Assembly: GCA_029817715.1 (NCBI GenBank)
Contig: JARUPY010000397.1
Location: forward strand, 2,108,001 to 2,172,000
DNA length: 64,000 nt
Reading direction: 5' to 3'
Source: Melastoma dodecandrum
Lineage: Eukaryota; Streptophyta; Magnoliopsida; Myrtales; Melastomataceae
Shown here: positions 45,825 through 58,748 of the stretch, one piece after another
How the letters are laid out: each line of letters opens with the position of its first letter
Position numbering within the stretch: the first letter of the stretch is position 1
The notes under the pieces: model-generated
Database searches by the model: none
What the model was told of the DNA's origin: nothing
Seen by the model: the letters and a program-made list of their open reading frames with translations, nothing else
Program-made: the position numbers and the translations under genes

Positions 45825-46553
45825 AGAAGTAAAGCACCGTTACCCTCTCATATGTAGAAACTGAGTACATCGTAGAAAATGAGGCAACAAGAGAAGTTGT
45901 CTGACTGAAAAGGTTACTTCTAAATCTACAACAGAAGGTTGACGAGCCAACAACAATCATCTGTGATAACAAATCTGCAATTGCGATGACCAAGTATCAA
46001 ATTTTTATGCAAGGTCGAAGCACATAGAACTTCGTCATTATTTAATCAGAAAGATAGTTTTACAGAAAGAGATTCTTCTAGAGTTCATTAGCACCCATCA
46101 TCAACCCGCAGATGTTCTTACCAAGGCAGTGTCTTCTGAGACGTTCGAGAAATTCAATGACTTCTTGAAGATTATAAATTGAAAGGAGTTGTTGAAGGTA
46201 ATTTATTATCAAGTTTGATGGGTATTAATGGTTGTAACGGAATTGTTATTTAACATAGCATTCAAGTGGCTCATTAAATGGGTTATTAAATCTGTCGTTT
46301 AAGGTAACAATTTATATCATCACTCGGGTTTCTTCTCCTTCTTATATACAGGGGAGTGTGTAATCATTTGAAAGCAATGAAGAAGAAAATATTTCGTAGC
46401 CTAAACACTTTGAACTCCACGAAATATTCATCCCGCGTAAGAGTAGCAGCTCTACAGAACTTTTTTTCTATCCTACAGAAGTTCGTCGGCGATACATAAC
46501 CTACGTTCTGCTAGTACCTCCCTTCCTATCCAATCCTTCACATAACCCCAACA
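45825..46553 (+). mobile_element. Copia 3' fragment: RNase H end plus LTR
   Basis: The + strand encodes the tail of copia RNase H: VETEYI, REVV, LLLNLQQKVDEPTTIICDN, KSAIAMTK, THIELRHYLIRK, HHQPADVLTKAVSSETFEKF, followed by a stop. It has a stop codon at V*LK and a frameshift near KYQIF. A purine-rich tract leads into a 364-bp LTR (46190-46553) that starts TGTTGAAGGTAATTT and ends CCCCAACA. Everything upstream of RNase H is missing. Confidence 0.85.
46190..46553 (+). repeat. LTR of the copia fragment
   Basis: Homologous to the reverse complement of 49596-49963, sharing the start TGTTGAAGGTAATTTAT, the block CAGCTCTACAGAA, and the end CCTTCCTATCCAATCC. The two are clearly diverged. Confidence 0.85.
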
Positions 46554-47323
46554 CATTGATTAAGAAGAAAAATCTTTGTAGTCAATATTAGGTAGTTGAT
46601 TGATTCGAAAGACAAAATCCTTTGAAAAGAGTATGTGTGTATACCAAGTAATTTTAATATCTTTCCATTAACTTTGTGCGGGTGGGAAATGTTTGCAAAA
46701 TATAATTTATGGCCATCAAGTCTTGCACTATTGACAAAATAAGACGAAAGTAAGACAAAGGAAAAATTGAGATTCGGTGGATCGAAAATTTTAGTCGATT
46801 GGAGGATCTATGTTGAAGATAAGATTTGTGTAGCGGTTAAAGTATCTACACAACATGGAAATCATGCTTTTTTTGATCAAGAAAGTTGAAAAATACGAAG
46901 AATAATTGCCGGTCGAGATTATCTATTCTATTGTTTTGTAAGCAACAACGCACATTTAGACACTTTCTCTTGGTTTAGAAGAGAAAATCTTGTAATAATC
47001 TTGTTTGTAGTCTATTCGACGATGAAATTTTTTAGTTTCTTTCCTTAGACTCAATATGTTCATCACATTAAAATCACGACATGTTATGGCTTCCAATCTT
47101 AAACAAACCTACTACCATCTGTTTGCGTGATCGTATCAGTTGAATTCGGCGAATCCCCTTAAGTAAAACTCAAGACCAACGAACAGTTTGGTCGTGTTCC
47201 TTAATGCTTCTAGAGAAGAGGAAAGTGGAATTAGTATCATGGAATTTTGACTAGTTTAGTAAAACACATAAACTTGCATGGTTTTATTGGCAAGTAATAT
47301 GGTTAATATTTCTTATTATTACG
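46554..47323. other. Intergenic AT-rich sequence
   Basis: No gene or repeat recognised. Confidence 0.4.
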
Positions 47324-48125
47324 AAAATTTGATAAAAAATTCTCATGATCTCAAGTCTCACGAATTAATATATAAATATGAGTAATAGTTAATACCAAGT
47401 TGATAAAACGTACGACTTATCGTAGTGTTATATAAGGATACGAAAGTACGTCCATAGGAATGTCCTTGTGATATAATATACCGGTACACGTGTTCCAATG
47501 ACATGGACGAAAAAGGAATTATGTTTTCAAATAATGTAACTGAGGAAAAGAAAGTTCGTAAAATATCAAAAATAATACTTTCAATTTTGCTACGAAGGAA
47601 GTCGAACGACTTTTAAAATAACACCCTTAAGAAAGTCAGACTTTATAAGTCTAATTTGTAGTAATAAGAAAGAAAAAAGGGAAATCGGACCCGACTTCCT
47701 TAAATGTGTTTTTTTTATGTCGGATTTTATAAGTCCGACTTCGTAAAGTAGGATTTTATAAGTCCAATTTTAAAGCCTTATTTTTAGAATTTCGAAATTA
47801 TGTTTCGTAAATTTTTTCAACAATTACGTTAAAATGTAAGGTCGAAAAAGAAGGCGTAATGCACGCTGTTTAGACTTCAGATAAAGTCGTCATTATTTTT
47901 GTAAAAATTTTATTACCACATGTTTGTAAGGTAGTTGGACACTAATGAATCCATGTCCAAATTACCAAAACACGTTATTTTTCTGCTCGGGACTTCATAG
48001 GGTACGCCACACTGAGTGGCGCCGAGTCCTTGTTCTAGCACGGAGCCGATGGTTCTCTAGCAATTCAGGTTATTGCCGGGAGAGACCCCGAGTTGCTGGC
48101 AATATTAGGTGTATAGCTGGATTCA
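47324..48125. repeat. Direct duplication, copy A (contains chitinase 3' tail)
   Basis: Aligned with 49964-50755 at a constant offset of 2640 bp over most of its length. Shared landmarks are GGACACTAATGAATCCATGT, the GCGCCGAGTCC block and the block encoding the last 20 or so chitinase codons on the minus strand. Copy A has an 11-bp extra stretch near 47,995 and stops abruptly at about 48,125 inside the chitinase coding sequence. The central AT-rich part is diverged. Confidence 0.88.
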
Positions 48126-48603
48126 TCTTCGTGATTTCGGGCAAACATTCGGATGAATGACGTAGAAAACCCTAAATTTGAACTTAAACAAATTAGGATC
48201 GAACCCGAACAAGGACTGGATAGATCAACCTCAAACCCAGATATAGCGACGGCACCGTGGTGAACGAAAGATTGTGAACACTCTCACCTCACCACATTTA
48301 GATTCTAGGCTAAGTGATAGAGGGAATAGATAGAACAATCTTAATTTCGAAATTCTCAAAAGATCTCCTCTTTTCCATTGCATAGAATACTTAAAAAGAG
48401 ATCAAAGGGAGTTAAGATAAAAGGCACTAAATGCACTCCCAACAAAACCATTATTCAATGCTTTACTAGAACTACTCAACTAACTTCCTGCATGCTCCAT
48501 TTAAGTCTTCAAGGGTTCAAATTCGTGCTTCCATGGATTGTGGCTTAAGTAGGGGCCTTTATTTCTCCATAATGCTTCAGACTTGCCTAAATGAAGCATT
48601 ACT
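48126..48603. other. Unassigned sequence between duplication and copia fragment
   Basis: No coding similarity seen. Confidence 0.35.
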
Positions 48604-49963
48604 TGGTCCAATCTACTCCAGTACATTATAGGCCACAATGTCCTCCTTCATTGTAACTTCATCGATTTGGTTGTGGTGCCCATTAATGAACGCTTCATGA
48701 TTATTTTTTCTGCAGGTGCGGCATCTTGTTTCTGCTTCTCCATGACCGCTTTTGTGCTGACCTTCTGGTCGTCCTTCTGCCACGAGACCTGCCTCCACGT
48801 CCTCTATTGTAGGACCTTTTGTTGTTTCAAGAAAGTTCTTGCTTCTGCTCAGAAATATTAAACTTCTCTTGAAATGCTTGCTCTATTGAGGCTGTGTACT
48901 TTCTAACCTGCTTCTCATGGACTTCTAGAGAACCCATCAACTCATAGATAGAAACGTCTGCACGATCCTTCATATCTTCAATCACGGTAAACACATGCTA
49001 AAATTTCTGTGTCAAGCCTCTAAAGATTTTCTCCACGACTTTTCAATCAAGAACAACTTCTCTGTAACTCTTCAATTGATTGAGTATTTTCACGATCCTT
49101 GAGAAATATTCTTTGATGTTTTCTGGGTTTTTCATGGCTAGATTGTCGAAGTTTCTCCAAAGGTTCTGCAGCTTTATGTAGATCACCTTTTTTGACCCTT
49201 TGAACTTCTTCTTTATGACCTCTCACGCTTCATTCACTTTCTTCAGGCCGAATATCATAGGGTAGATGGTCTTGCTCACGGATTGTTGCAGAATCCGTAG
49301 ACCCATGACATTCTTCATGACGTTCTCCTTGTACTCCTTTGCTCATCTTCTATGGGGATGATTATACCTCCTACGGAAGTGTTGTCACCTTCTGGGAGAG
49401 AGATTCATTCTCGAACTTCTTTGTAGTCTTCCCCCACAAGTTTTCATAGATCTTGCGAAAGGAAAATGATCTCCATTTGAGAACTCCTATAATCGAAGTA
49501 CTTACCATCGGATATGGGGATTTGATTTGGTGGAAAAGTAAAGAACATGTTGTCAGCGGATGTAGACATGGCCTTCTGCGTTCGGAAACCAAACTTGTTA
49601 GGAGTTATGTGTGTAGGATTGGATAGGAAGGGAGAAGGTGCTAATGGAACGTAGGTTCTGTATTGTCGACGACCTTTTGTAGGATAGAGAAAACCTTCTG
49701 TAGAGCTGTTGCACCTACGATGGATGAATATTGGAGTGTTTAGGCTGCGGAAAATGATTTCACTTTCTTAAACTTTCTCTTACATGGAATGTCTACACGT
49801 CCCTTTATATATAAGGAGGAGTAAGAAACTCAAATGACAATAGAAACCGCTAGCTTAAATGACATATTTAATCATTTGCTTAAATGCTCTACTTAATGTT
49901 TCACTTAAATGAGATTTCCGTTATTAATATTGCATTGAATTGGATTATAAATTACCTTCAACA
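48604..49963 (-). mobile_element. Copia 5' fragment: LTR plus decayed gag
   Basis: On the minus strand an LTR (49963-49596) is followed by gag from an ATG at 49569 (MSTSADNMFF). UBN2-type gag text follows with many stops and frameshifts: KVIYIKLQNLWRNFDNLAMK, YREVVLDRKVVEKIF, FTVIEDMKDRADVSIYELMGSL. A basic tail and remains of a zinc-knuckle region run to about 48,604. The element is truncated there. It belongs to the same family as the fragment at 45825-46553 but points the other way. Confidence 0.8.
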
Positions 49964-50755
49964 AATTTCCCAAACTAAGCATGATAACAAGTATAATTTC
50001 GTAAAATAATATATTAATGTGATCAATAGTTTATACCAAGTTGGTAAAACGTATTGTGGTGTGTGTTATATTTTAGTTAAGGATACGAAGTACGCCCGTA
50101 GGAATGTCCTTATGATATAATATATCCATACACAATGTTTAAATGATGAGTTTTGTTCTAAAATACCGTTCGTCGGGAAAATATTTCGCGAAATAGGGCA
50201 TCAACATTCAAAATTCATTAAATAATGTCTCGAACTCTGTGTGAGGAGTACCAATTTCTCTTATAAAAAATGAAGAACTCGATCTTTCAAAAACCGATTT
50301 CCTTATAAGGGGATTGAATTCGAAATTTGAAACACGAGTTATCATTTTTTATAAGCAAACTCCGTATTAGAAACATCGAGTTCTCTATAGAAATCACTGA
50401 GTTCGAGACATTTTTTAACGAATTTTGAAAATTACTCCCGTAAAATGCTTTTTCAAAAAATTGTAACAGACCTCGTGTAAATGACACGGGGCAATAATGC
50501 ACGCGGTTTAGACTTTAGAAAAAGTCGTTATTGTTTTTTCTTTTAAATTTTATCACGACGTGTGTTTGTCGTAGTTGGACACTAATGAATCCATGTCCAA
50601 ATTAGCATAACACGTTATTTTTCGGCTCGGGGACGCCACATTGAGCGGCGCCGAGTCCTTATTCTAGCACGGAGCCGATGGTTCTCTAGCAATTCAGGTT
50701 GCTGCCGGGAGAGACCCCGAGTTGCTGGCAATATTGGGTGTACAGCTGGATTCTC
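49964..50755. repeat. Direct duplication, copy B
   Basis: Partner of 47324-48125. It starts exactly at the outer edge of the copia LTR and continues without a break into the rest of the chitinase pseudogene, so copy B is the original context. Confidence 0.88.
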
Positions 50756-51285
50756 GCCTGGGCTGCCGCGTTCCCGCCTCCACACTCTATGCTGTTCACA
50801 GCTCGGATGGTGGCCCCAAAACCCTGGCCGGACGTGATGATGGAGTGGACGTTGTTCATCCAAAACCAGAACGAAGTCTTGAACGATATGACGGGTCGGT
50901 GGCCACCGTGTTGGGGGAATTCAGCCCGTCAAACCCGATGCTTTGCCCAGCAGGCCCATAGTTATAGTTCCAGGAAATTTGGATGGGTCCGCGGCCGTAG
51001 TATGCTTGGTTCGGGTTGCACGGCCACTGGGTATTGGTCGGGTCACAGTAGTTGCTCTGAGGTTAGTCTCGCTTATGTAGCAAAAATCTGCATCATCGAC
51101 AAAGAAACCGTATGACTCAGTTAAGTTACGGAAATAAGCTCGGCAGAGGACTTTGCACGTAAAGGCTAAGGCGGCATACATCCGGTCTCGTGGTGACGTG
51201 AGCGAAATACGCGGCGATCTCCCGTTTCTGATCATCAGCTGAACTGGTGGTGCCGAACTAAGGGTACGACGCTCTTGAGCTTTTA
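50686..51285 (-). pseudogene. GH19 class IV chitinase pseudogene, 5' part missing
   Basis: The minus strand encodes the C-terminal two thirds of a GH19 catalytic domain: [65 protein letters not shown], then [34 protein letters not shown] and [12 protein letters not shown] before TAG at 50688-50686. A phase-compatible intron lies at about 51,075-51,200. It is disabled. SYPQFG has become SYP-stop-FG, one C is lost in the HVTHETG segment so the catalytic Glu is out of frame, and a frameshift separates the [10 protein letters not shown] and SFKTSFWFW segments. The signal peptide, hevein domain and first catalytic block are absent upstream. It would have been a secreted antifungal chitinase. Confidence 0.88.
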
Positions 51286-51289
51286 ATTA

Positions 51290-51982
51290 ACAAAAAGATT
51301 TGAACCCAATAGGGCGAGAAGAAAATCTGGAACAAACAAAACCTACCCATGTATCACATTAATAATTGTATTCTTGCTGTAATATGGAGTGCACTCCCCA
51401 CTTATTATTGGGGTGGGCGGTTCACGTGTTTGTTACTGTTAGTAAAACAACACACGAAATTTCATGGTAAATTTTCAATTGAAACGTTTCTTAACTTTAA
51501 AATTCATTTGTTTTTCGAAATGAATTTCTCAATGAAATGGGACGGGAAAGGAAAAAAAATATAGTAATTATTAATAAAGAAATTGTTTAAAAAATAAAGT
51601 ATTTAATTGAACAATAAAGATAAAAATACGATAAGAGTAGAACGAATACGAGACGGGTGTTCCTAACGTGATTTAAGAAATTTCATTCCGAAAAGTAATC
51701 CGGGTAAACCATGTTTCGTCCATTAATAGGTGGACCTTCCATTTATTTATAATAGGACTCACGTGGATAACAAGGATCATAACCCCCCTAATAATACCCA
51801 AAATAAAACCGATAGGCTAAAAAAAATGGTAGATATAGTCAGTCATTATTCTATTTAAGACCCTTGTCTATTCGTCCCCAGTCTATTAAATAAACCCTCT
51901 GCTTTCCGTAAAAAAGAAAAAATACTAATATTACTATTAAAAAGCAAAAGGCACGACGACCACCCAACTCTGATGATGATGC
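51290..51982. other. Intergenic, nothing seen
   Basis: AT-rich, between the chitinase and methyltransferase pseudogenes. Confidence 0.4.
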
Positions 51983-52106
51983 TCAAGTTGGTTTCGTGGC
52001 TGCCACCATCACGAAACGCCGGTTCCTCACGCATTTCACCGCGGTCAGCCCCCACGACCTCCACAGGTCTTCCAGCTCTCCTTCCGACACGAAGATCTGG
52101 CTGCCC

Positions 52107-53725
52107 TGTTAGTGTGTGCACGTATGTGCCAAGACACTTTGTAATATATGTGAATAGTTGTTAATAAAGGCAAGTATTTACTGTTTATTAATTACTTTTC
52201 TGCTCGTAATTAACTTTACGGTAAAGTCCCATAGATTGATTATTTGTCAATCTAGAATTGTCCTTGATCGGATAGATGTTTAGATGGGACATAAACATCT
52301 AGATCAACGCCGAGTATAACTAAGGTCGAGTTAGACAAAGGAATGGATATTCAAGTTATACTCGGGGGTGCCTAAGTTTAGGGTACACTGGACACGACCC
52401 GTTTATAGAGAATACCACATATTAAGTGTCATTGGTCACTTCTCTTGTTGAACGAGTGTAACTGATCTCCTGACTTGAGACCTCCATTTATTCTATGCGT
52501 GGAGTTGTTCACTTTGATGCCGTTAAAAGCAGTCTTTAATCGGATTGTGAGTAATACGGTTATTGGGTGTGCAACGAAGCTTAGAGAGGATAGTGTTGAG
52601 TCAATATAGGATTCATCGCTCTCTTGGATTAGAGAGTTGACATCCTGGCCGCTTGATTGAGGTATTAGTGATTTTAAACACACGGCCGTGGAGGAATGTT
52701 TATCATTCAAGTTAAGATCTATTGTATCTCAGAAATCAAGTAAAATGATTAATTCAGTGATGACACATAATGCACTGAATTAATCAGGATGTCGGTGAGA
52801 TGAAGAGATTGAATTACACAGAAATCGGTTCAATATGGTTTTGGTTCATGACTAATATTCTATTACGTTGGGTGGCTGAAAACTGTTGCTAGACGGTTAC
52901 CTCAGTCTATGTATGGATGTACATTGCCTTCGTATATAGAACCTAGAGGGTCGCACGCAAAAGCACGTGAACACGAAAATTGATTATTTAATTCTAATGG
53001 ATATTAGAGTTAAAAGTATAAATTTTCAGAATTAGAATTTGTTGGATTACAAATTTATTCTGAAATATCGGAAGCAATAAACCCTAGTGTTGGATTTAAA
53101 TTGATCAAGTATGTCTAAGTTATAGACTATGATGATATAATTATAATAATTCATTATTATATTATTATATTATTCATTATAATATCAAAGAGGCCGATCA
53201 AATGGGTTAAGCCCATATGGCCCATTATCCACAAATTGAAATTGTTTCAATTTTTTTTTGGTTCTGAAGCTCCGTACCCAATTGCCCAATTGCAAAGGTC
53301 AAATGATTACCTACGGGCTATTGTAGCATAGCATTGCTACGTGTAATTCATTATTTTTTTACAATGAATCTAATTATAAGGCGGTACCACATCATATAAA
53401 AGAAGAAATCGGCCGTTTAGCCACAGAAGTAAGAAATCAATCCGGAAAGGCGAAGAAAACTTCATTCGGCCACAGAAAGAAATCTCTGGCCGAGGCTTCC
53501 GAAAGAATACACCAGAAAGAATTCCGAGGGCTAGCACCGTAGCGAATTCGAGTGTTCGTGTTTCGTGTGCGTGGATACTTCTAGAGGAGTCACGTTTGGG
53601 ACTCTTGAAGTTCGCATCCGCAACAACGAGGTATGTTTTATTTAACGTTACTATTCGATTTATACGTATCACAAGATCCGGGACTGTGTTTCGGACAGTA
53701 TTTTTCGAAACGAGCTTCCGCTGCA
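52107..53725 (+). repeat. 5' LTR of element 2 (1619 bp)
   Basis: Full-length copy. It starts TGTTAG and ends TTCCGCTGCA, which fits the TG...CA rule and a common plant copia LTR ending. Confidence 0.9.
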
Positions 53726-54768
53726 CCCGGTGGAAACCCATCAGTGGTATCCGAGCTTTTTGTGATCGTATCGTATAAATCGAAAATTTTGAACGTTGTT
53801 TTAATTATAACGTTCGATTGTTCGATAAAAGTTTTATAATAATCAAAGCTAACGATGGGTATTGAATCTGCAAAACTAAAAGGTGCCCTATACGAATTCA
53901 AGCAAACAGTGAATTCAATCATATTGATTTATGTTAAACAATTTGACTATCGTATTTTTGTTTTGGGAAATAAAATTTATAAATTGATACCCCACAGAAT
54001 CAATTTTATGATGAGGTTGTTGATTTTAATTGTCACAAGAACACAAATGCAAGGATGCAAGGTGTGTGGACAATTAATCAAAGTTAAATTTTACGGATAA
54101 TCAAAAAGGGGCCCAAGTGATAATAGGGCTAAATCTTATAATGTTATAGTTTGAATTTGAAACAAAAAGGCCGAGAGAGATAGTGTTTTTAGCCCAACTT
54201 AATATATGGATTAGAAAATAATGGGTTACAAAATGGGCTTAAATTAAAATAGTTAAGCCCATCAATAAATAGAGGTGAGACAATTAATCAAAAACCCCTA
54301 AATATTAAGTCAAGTTTTATTTGCCCTCCATCAATAATAATGAAAATAGTCGACGTACTTCGTGAGTCGGTACAGCTCAGTTGTGGGCTCGCGTTAGTAC
54401 AGTTGTAGTTTTTCATAATTTATTGATGGGTCGACTTAACTCGGATTAATTGATTTGTTAGCTCAGCTAAGGTCAATTGATTTGATGGGCAAAGGGTTTA
54501 AGAAAATATTAACCCAAGTTAAGAATACCGATGGTTACATGGATTTGTGACTGGCGAGTAGTATCTACTTAATGACTATGGTGTGTAGGTACAGTTCAGT
54601 TGTGTGCATACTATAGGATTTGAGTATTCGGTCCCGCTAGGAATTATTACCAACTAATTCTCGAGCTTAATAGTGGGGGCTATTAGGTTTGAATAAAATA
54701 GTGGGAGTTTATAAAAGTCCTTTATATAACTATTCACAAATAATGATTTAAAATTTTATTTGCTGTAG
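53726..54768 (+). other. Primer site and unusually long leader of element 2
   Basis: TGGTATCCGAGC at 53745-53756 is an initiator tRNA-Met-type primer site with one change from the usual TGGTATCAGAGC, 19 nt inside the LTR. About 1 kb of AT-rich non-coding sequence then precedes the gag ATG. Confidence 0.75.
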
Positions 54769-57700
54769 ATGTCGACAAACCTATCGCTGCGAAGTATTTT
54801 GGAGAAAGAAAATATCCTCCAAGGACCAAACTACCTGGACTGGTATCGGAAGCTCAAGATTGTACTGAAACAAGAGAGAAAGTTTCATGTACTAGATACT
54901 GAGCCACCAGCTGTGCCCACAGCAGACACTTCTGAAACAGATCGGATCATTTATGATCAATATGTGGAAGATGCTATTGACGTGCAATGTCTCATGCTAT
55001 CTGCAATGTCTCCAGAGTTGCAGAAGCAGCATGAGAATATGAGCGCTAGGGATATTGATATCCATTTGCGCGAGCTCTTCCAAGAAAGTGCACGGACTGA
55101 GAGATTTGAAATCTCTCGAGCGTTTTTCGGGATGAAATTGCAGGAAGGGAACCCTGTCGGGCCTCATGTACTCAAGATGATAGGGTACATAGAGAAGCTC
55201 GCAAGTTTAGGTTCCAAGATGGATACTCATTTGGCTGTTGATGCCATTTTGTGTTCCCTGCCTCCATCGTTCGCTCCGTTCGTGATGAACTTTAATATGA
55301 ACAACATGGAGAAGAGTCTTGCCGATCTGTTGACCATGCTCAAGACAGCAGAGAAAGACATGAAACAGAAGACTGTTTCAAATGCAATGTTGGTGAGAAA
55401 TACCAACAAGAGAATGAGCAAGGGGAAGTTCAACCCCAAGGTCAAGAAATCAAAGATGTCTGCTTACCCGGGCCAAAAGCCCAAACTGAAGAAAGGCCAA
55501 CAGATTCCCCAATCTGATGAGAAGGAAGCTATATGCTTTCACTGTGGCAAGAAAGGCCACTGGAAGAAGAATTGCTACCTCTTTCAAAAGAAAAATACTA
55601 GTGGGGCAGATGCTTCAGGTATTTTTATGATTGAATGCAATTTTTCTGTTTCATCCTCATGGGTCCTAGATTCAGGATGTAGTTCTCATATCTGTGTGGA
55701 CCTGCAGGGACTAAGTGAATGCAGACGGTTGTCCAAGGGCGAGATGGACCTACGAGTGGCTAATGGAGCAAGAGTAACTGTATTAGCTGTAGGGACTTAT
55801 AAAATAAGTTTGCCCAGTGGACTTGTTTTGAAACTAGAAAACTGTTGTTATGTTCCAAGTTTTTCTAAGAACATCATCTCGGTGTCCAGTTTAGACACCA
55901 AGGGTTTTGTGTTTAAATTTAAGGACAAGATGTGTTCCTTTTATCTAGATGATGTTTTCTATGGATATGGATCATTAAACAATGGTTTGTATGTTTTAAA
56001 CTTACATGAGCCGGTACATTGCATCGAGAATAAGAAACAGAAATCGTGTGACTCGAACCCAACTTACCTTTGGCATTGTAGACTTGGTCATATAAACGAG
56101 AAGCGCATTGCTAAGTTACTCAATGATGGGTATTTGGATTCATTTGAATTAGAATCCATAGAAACATGCGAAGCTTGTTTACAAGGAAAGATGACCAAGA
56201 AGCCTTTTTCCAAGATTGGAGAAAGAGCGAATGAATTGCTAGAACTCATACACAGTGATGTGTGTGGACCATTGTCAGTTCAGGCCAGAGGAGCTTATAT
56301 CTACTTCGTGACTTTTACCGATGATTTTAGCAGATATGGATATATCTATTTAATGCGGCAAAAGTCAGAAACTCTTGAAAAGTTTAAGGAGTTTAAGAAT
56401 GAAGTAGAAAACCAACTTGACAAAAAGATTAAGATCCTCCGAAGTGATCGAGGGGGCGAGTATCTTAGTCAAGAATTCATTGATTACCTCAAGGAGTGTG
56501 GCATAATTTCACAACTTACACCTCCTCGAACGCCAGAGTGGAATGGTGTTTCAGAAAGGAGAAACCGCACACTCATGGACATGGTTAGATCAATGATGAG
56601 TCATGCAAGTCTTCCATTATCATTTTGGGGCTATGCCTTAGAAACGGCAGCATACATGCTTAACCGAGTTCCAACCAAAGCTGCAGATAAGACACCATAT
56701 GAGTTATGGTTTAGCAAGAAACCAAATTTGTCTTATCTCAAAGTATGGGGTTGCGATGCTTATGTGAAGAACGATAGTTCTGATAAGCTTGCAGCAAGAT
56801 CCATTAAGTGTATGTTTGTAGGTTATCCCAAAGAAACAAAGGGATACTATTTTTATCTTCCAAGTGAGCACAAAGTTATTATTGCTCGATATGCTACCTT
56901 CTTAGAAAGAGAGTTTATTTCTAAAAGGGGTAGTGGGAGTAAAATAAGCCTAGAAGAAATTTCAGACACTACATACAGGTTGGAAAATGAACAGTTAGAT
57001 ATGGAGATAGTACCACAAGTACAAGTGACTCCATTACCAGAACCTGTTCAAGAAACGCAAGATATACGTAAGTCTACGAGAGCACATCGAGAACCCGAGA
57101 GATATGGGTGGATTATAACACAACATGAGGATGTACTACTCGTCGAGAACGACGAACCGTTGACTTATGAGGAAGCAGTTGCTTCAATAGATTCCGAGAA
57201 ATGGCTAGATGCCATGAATTCCGAAATGGACTCCATGTATACCAACCAAGTTTGGGAGTTAGTAGATGCACCAATTGGGATAAAACCTATTGGATGCAAG
57301 TGGGTCTTCAAGAAGAAGATCGACATGGATGGAAATGTTAATACCTATAAAGCAAGGCTAGTGGCAAAAGGTTTCACTCAACGTCAAGGGATCGACTATG
57401 ATGAAACATTTTCGCCAGTTGCAATGCTGAAGTCTATTCGGATTTTACTTGCTATTGCAGCTTACAAGGATTACGAGATCTGGCAAATGGACGTTAAAAC
57501 TGCTTTCTTAAACGGAAAGCTAGAGGAGGAAGTGTACATGGTACAACCTCCTGGTTTTATAACGTCTGAGAATACAGATAAAGTATGTAAGCTGAAGAGA
57601 TCCATTTATGGATTAAAGCAAGCTTCTCGGAGCTGGAACATAAGATTTGATGAAGCAGTTAAGGATTTTGGCTTCATCAAGAATCCAGATGAACCTTGCG

Positions 57701-58734
57701 TTTACAAAAGGGTTAGTGGGAGCAGTATTGTCTTCCTAGTGCTGTATGTTGATGATATACTTCTTGTTGGAAATGATAAGTTCAGCCTAGAATCTACTAA
57801 AGATTGGCTGAATAAGTGTTTTGCAATGAAGGATCTTGGGGAAGCAACTTATATCTTAGGTATTAGAATATACCGAGATCGACAAAGAAGACTGCTAGGA
57901 CTAAGTCAAAGTACATATATTGACAAGGTACTAAAGAGATTCAATATGCAAGATTCCAAGAGAGGATTCTTGCCACTGTCACATGGTATACAACTCTCCA
58001 AGGCGATATGTCCACAGACACTAGAGGAGAGAAATAGAATGGGTAAGATACCATATGCTTCGGCTATTGGATCCATCATGTATGCTATGATATGTACAAG
58101 ACCTCATGTATCGTATGCTTTGAGCATGACAAGTAAATATCGGGGTGATCCTGGAGAGGATCATTGGACAACAGTCAAGGCTATCCTCAAGTATCTAAGA
58201 AGAACAAAAGATATGTTGCTGGTCTATGGAGAATATGAGGAATTGGACATTAGAGAATATAATGATGCCAGTTTCTAGTCAGATCGTGATGTTCTAAAAT
58301 CGTAGCTAGATTACATATTTTGTCTAAATGGAATAGCTGTTTGCTGGAAAAGTTCGAAGCAAGAAACAGTTGCAGATTCTACAGCAGAGTCCGAGTACAT
58401 AGCAGCTTCAGAAGCGGCAAAAGAAGCTGTTTGGATCAAGAATTTTACGACGGAACTTGAAGTGGTTCCTAGTAGTCACGGTCCAGTTCTACTATACTGT
58501 GACAACAATGCTGCCATAGCACAGGCAAAGGAACCAAGGTCTCACCAGCGATCTAAGCATGTACTGCGGAAATATCACATCCTCAGAGAAATAGTTCAGA
58601 GGGGTGATGTGTTGGTAAGTAAAGTAGACACTAGCGAGAATATCGCAGATCCACTCACTAAGGCCTTACCTCAGCAGAAACATGAGTCCCATGTGAGGGG
58701 CCTAGGACTGAGAGTTCATAGTGCTTGGCAATAG
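54769..58734 (+). CDS. Copia gag-pol of element 2, nearly intact with two nonsense codons
   Basis: Open from ATG 54769 for 1169 codons. UBN2 gag comes first ([20 protein letters not shown]). The zinc knuckle [14 protein letters not shown] begins near residue 256, the protease [10 protein letters not shown] near 299 and the pre-integrase LWHCRLGHI later. The integrase core ([34 protein letters not shown]) precedes RT ([20 protein letters not shown]), with [10 protein letters not shown] near 993. RNase H follows. Two TAG codons at 58276-58278 and 58303-58305 interrupt RNase H in the same frame, both where relatives carry Gln. Sequence then stays open from about 58306 to the stop at 58732-58734 ([46 protein letters not shown]). 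Two point changes separate it from a full frame. Confidence 0.94.
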
Positions 58735-58748
58735 TGCAAGTGGGAGAT

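Noticed and set aside
53370..53741. Antisense ORF of about 120 codons conserved in both LTRs of element 2 (also 59925-60290)
   Set aside because: Conservation is explained by LTR identity; no motif and no evidence of translation.
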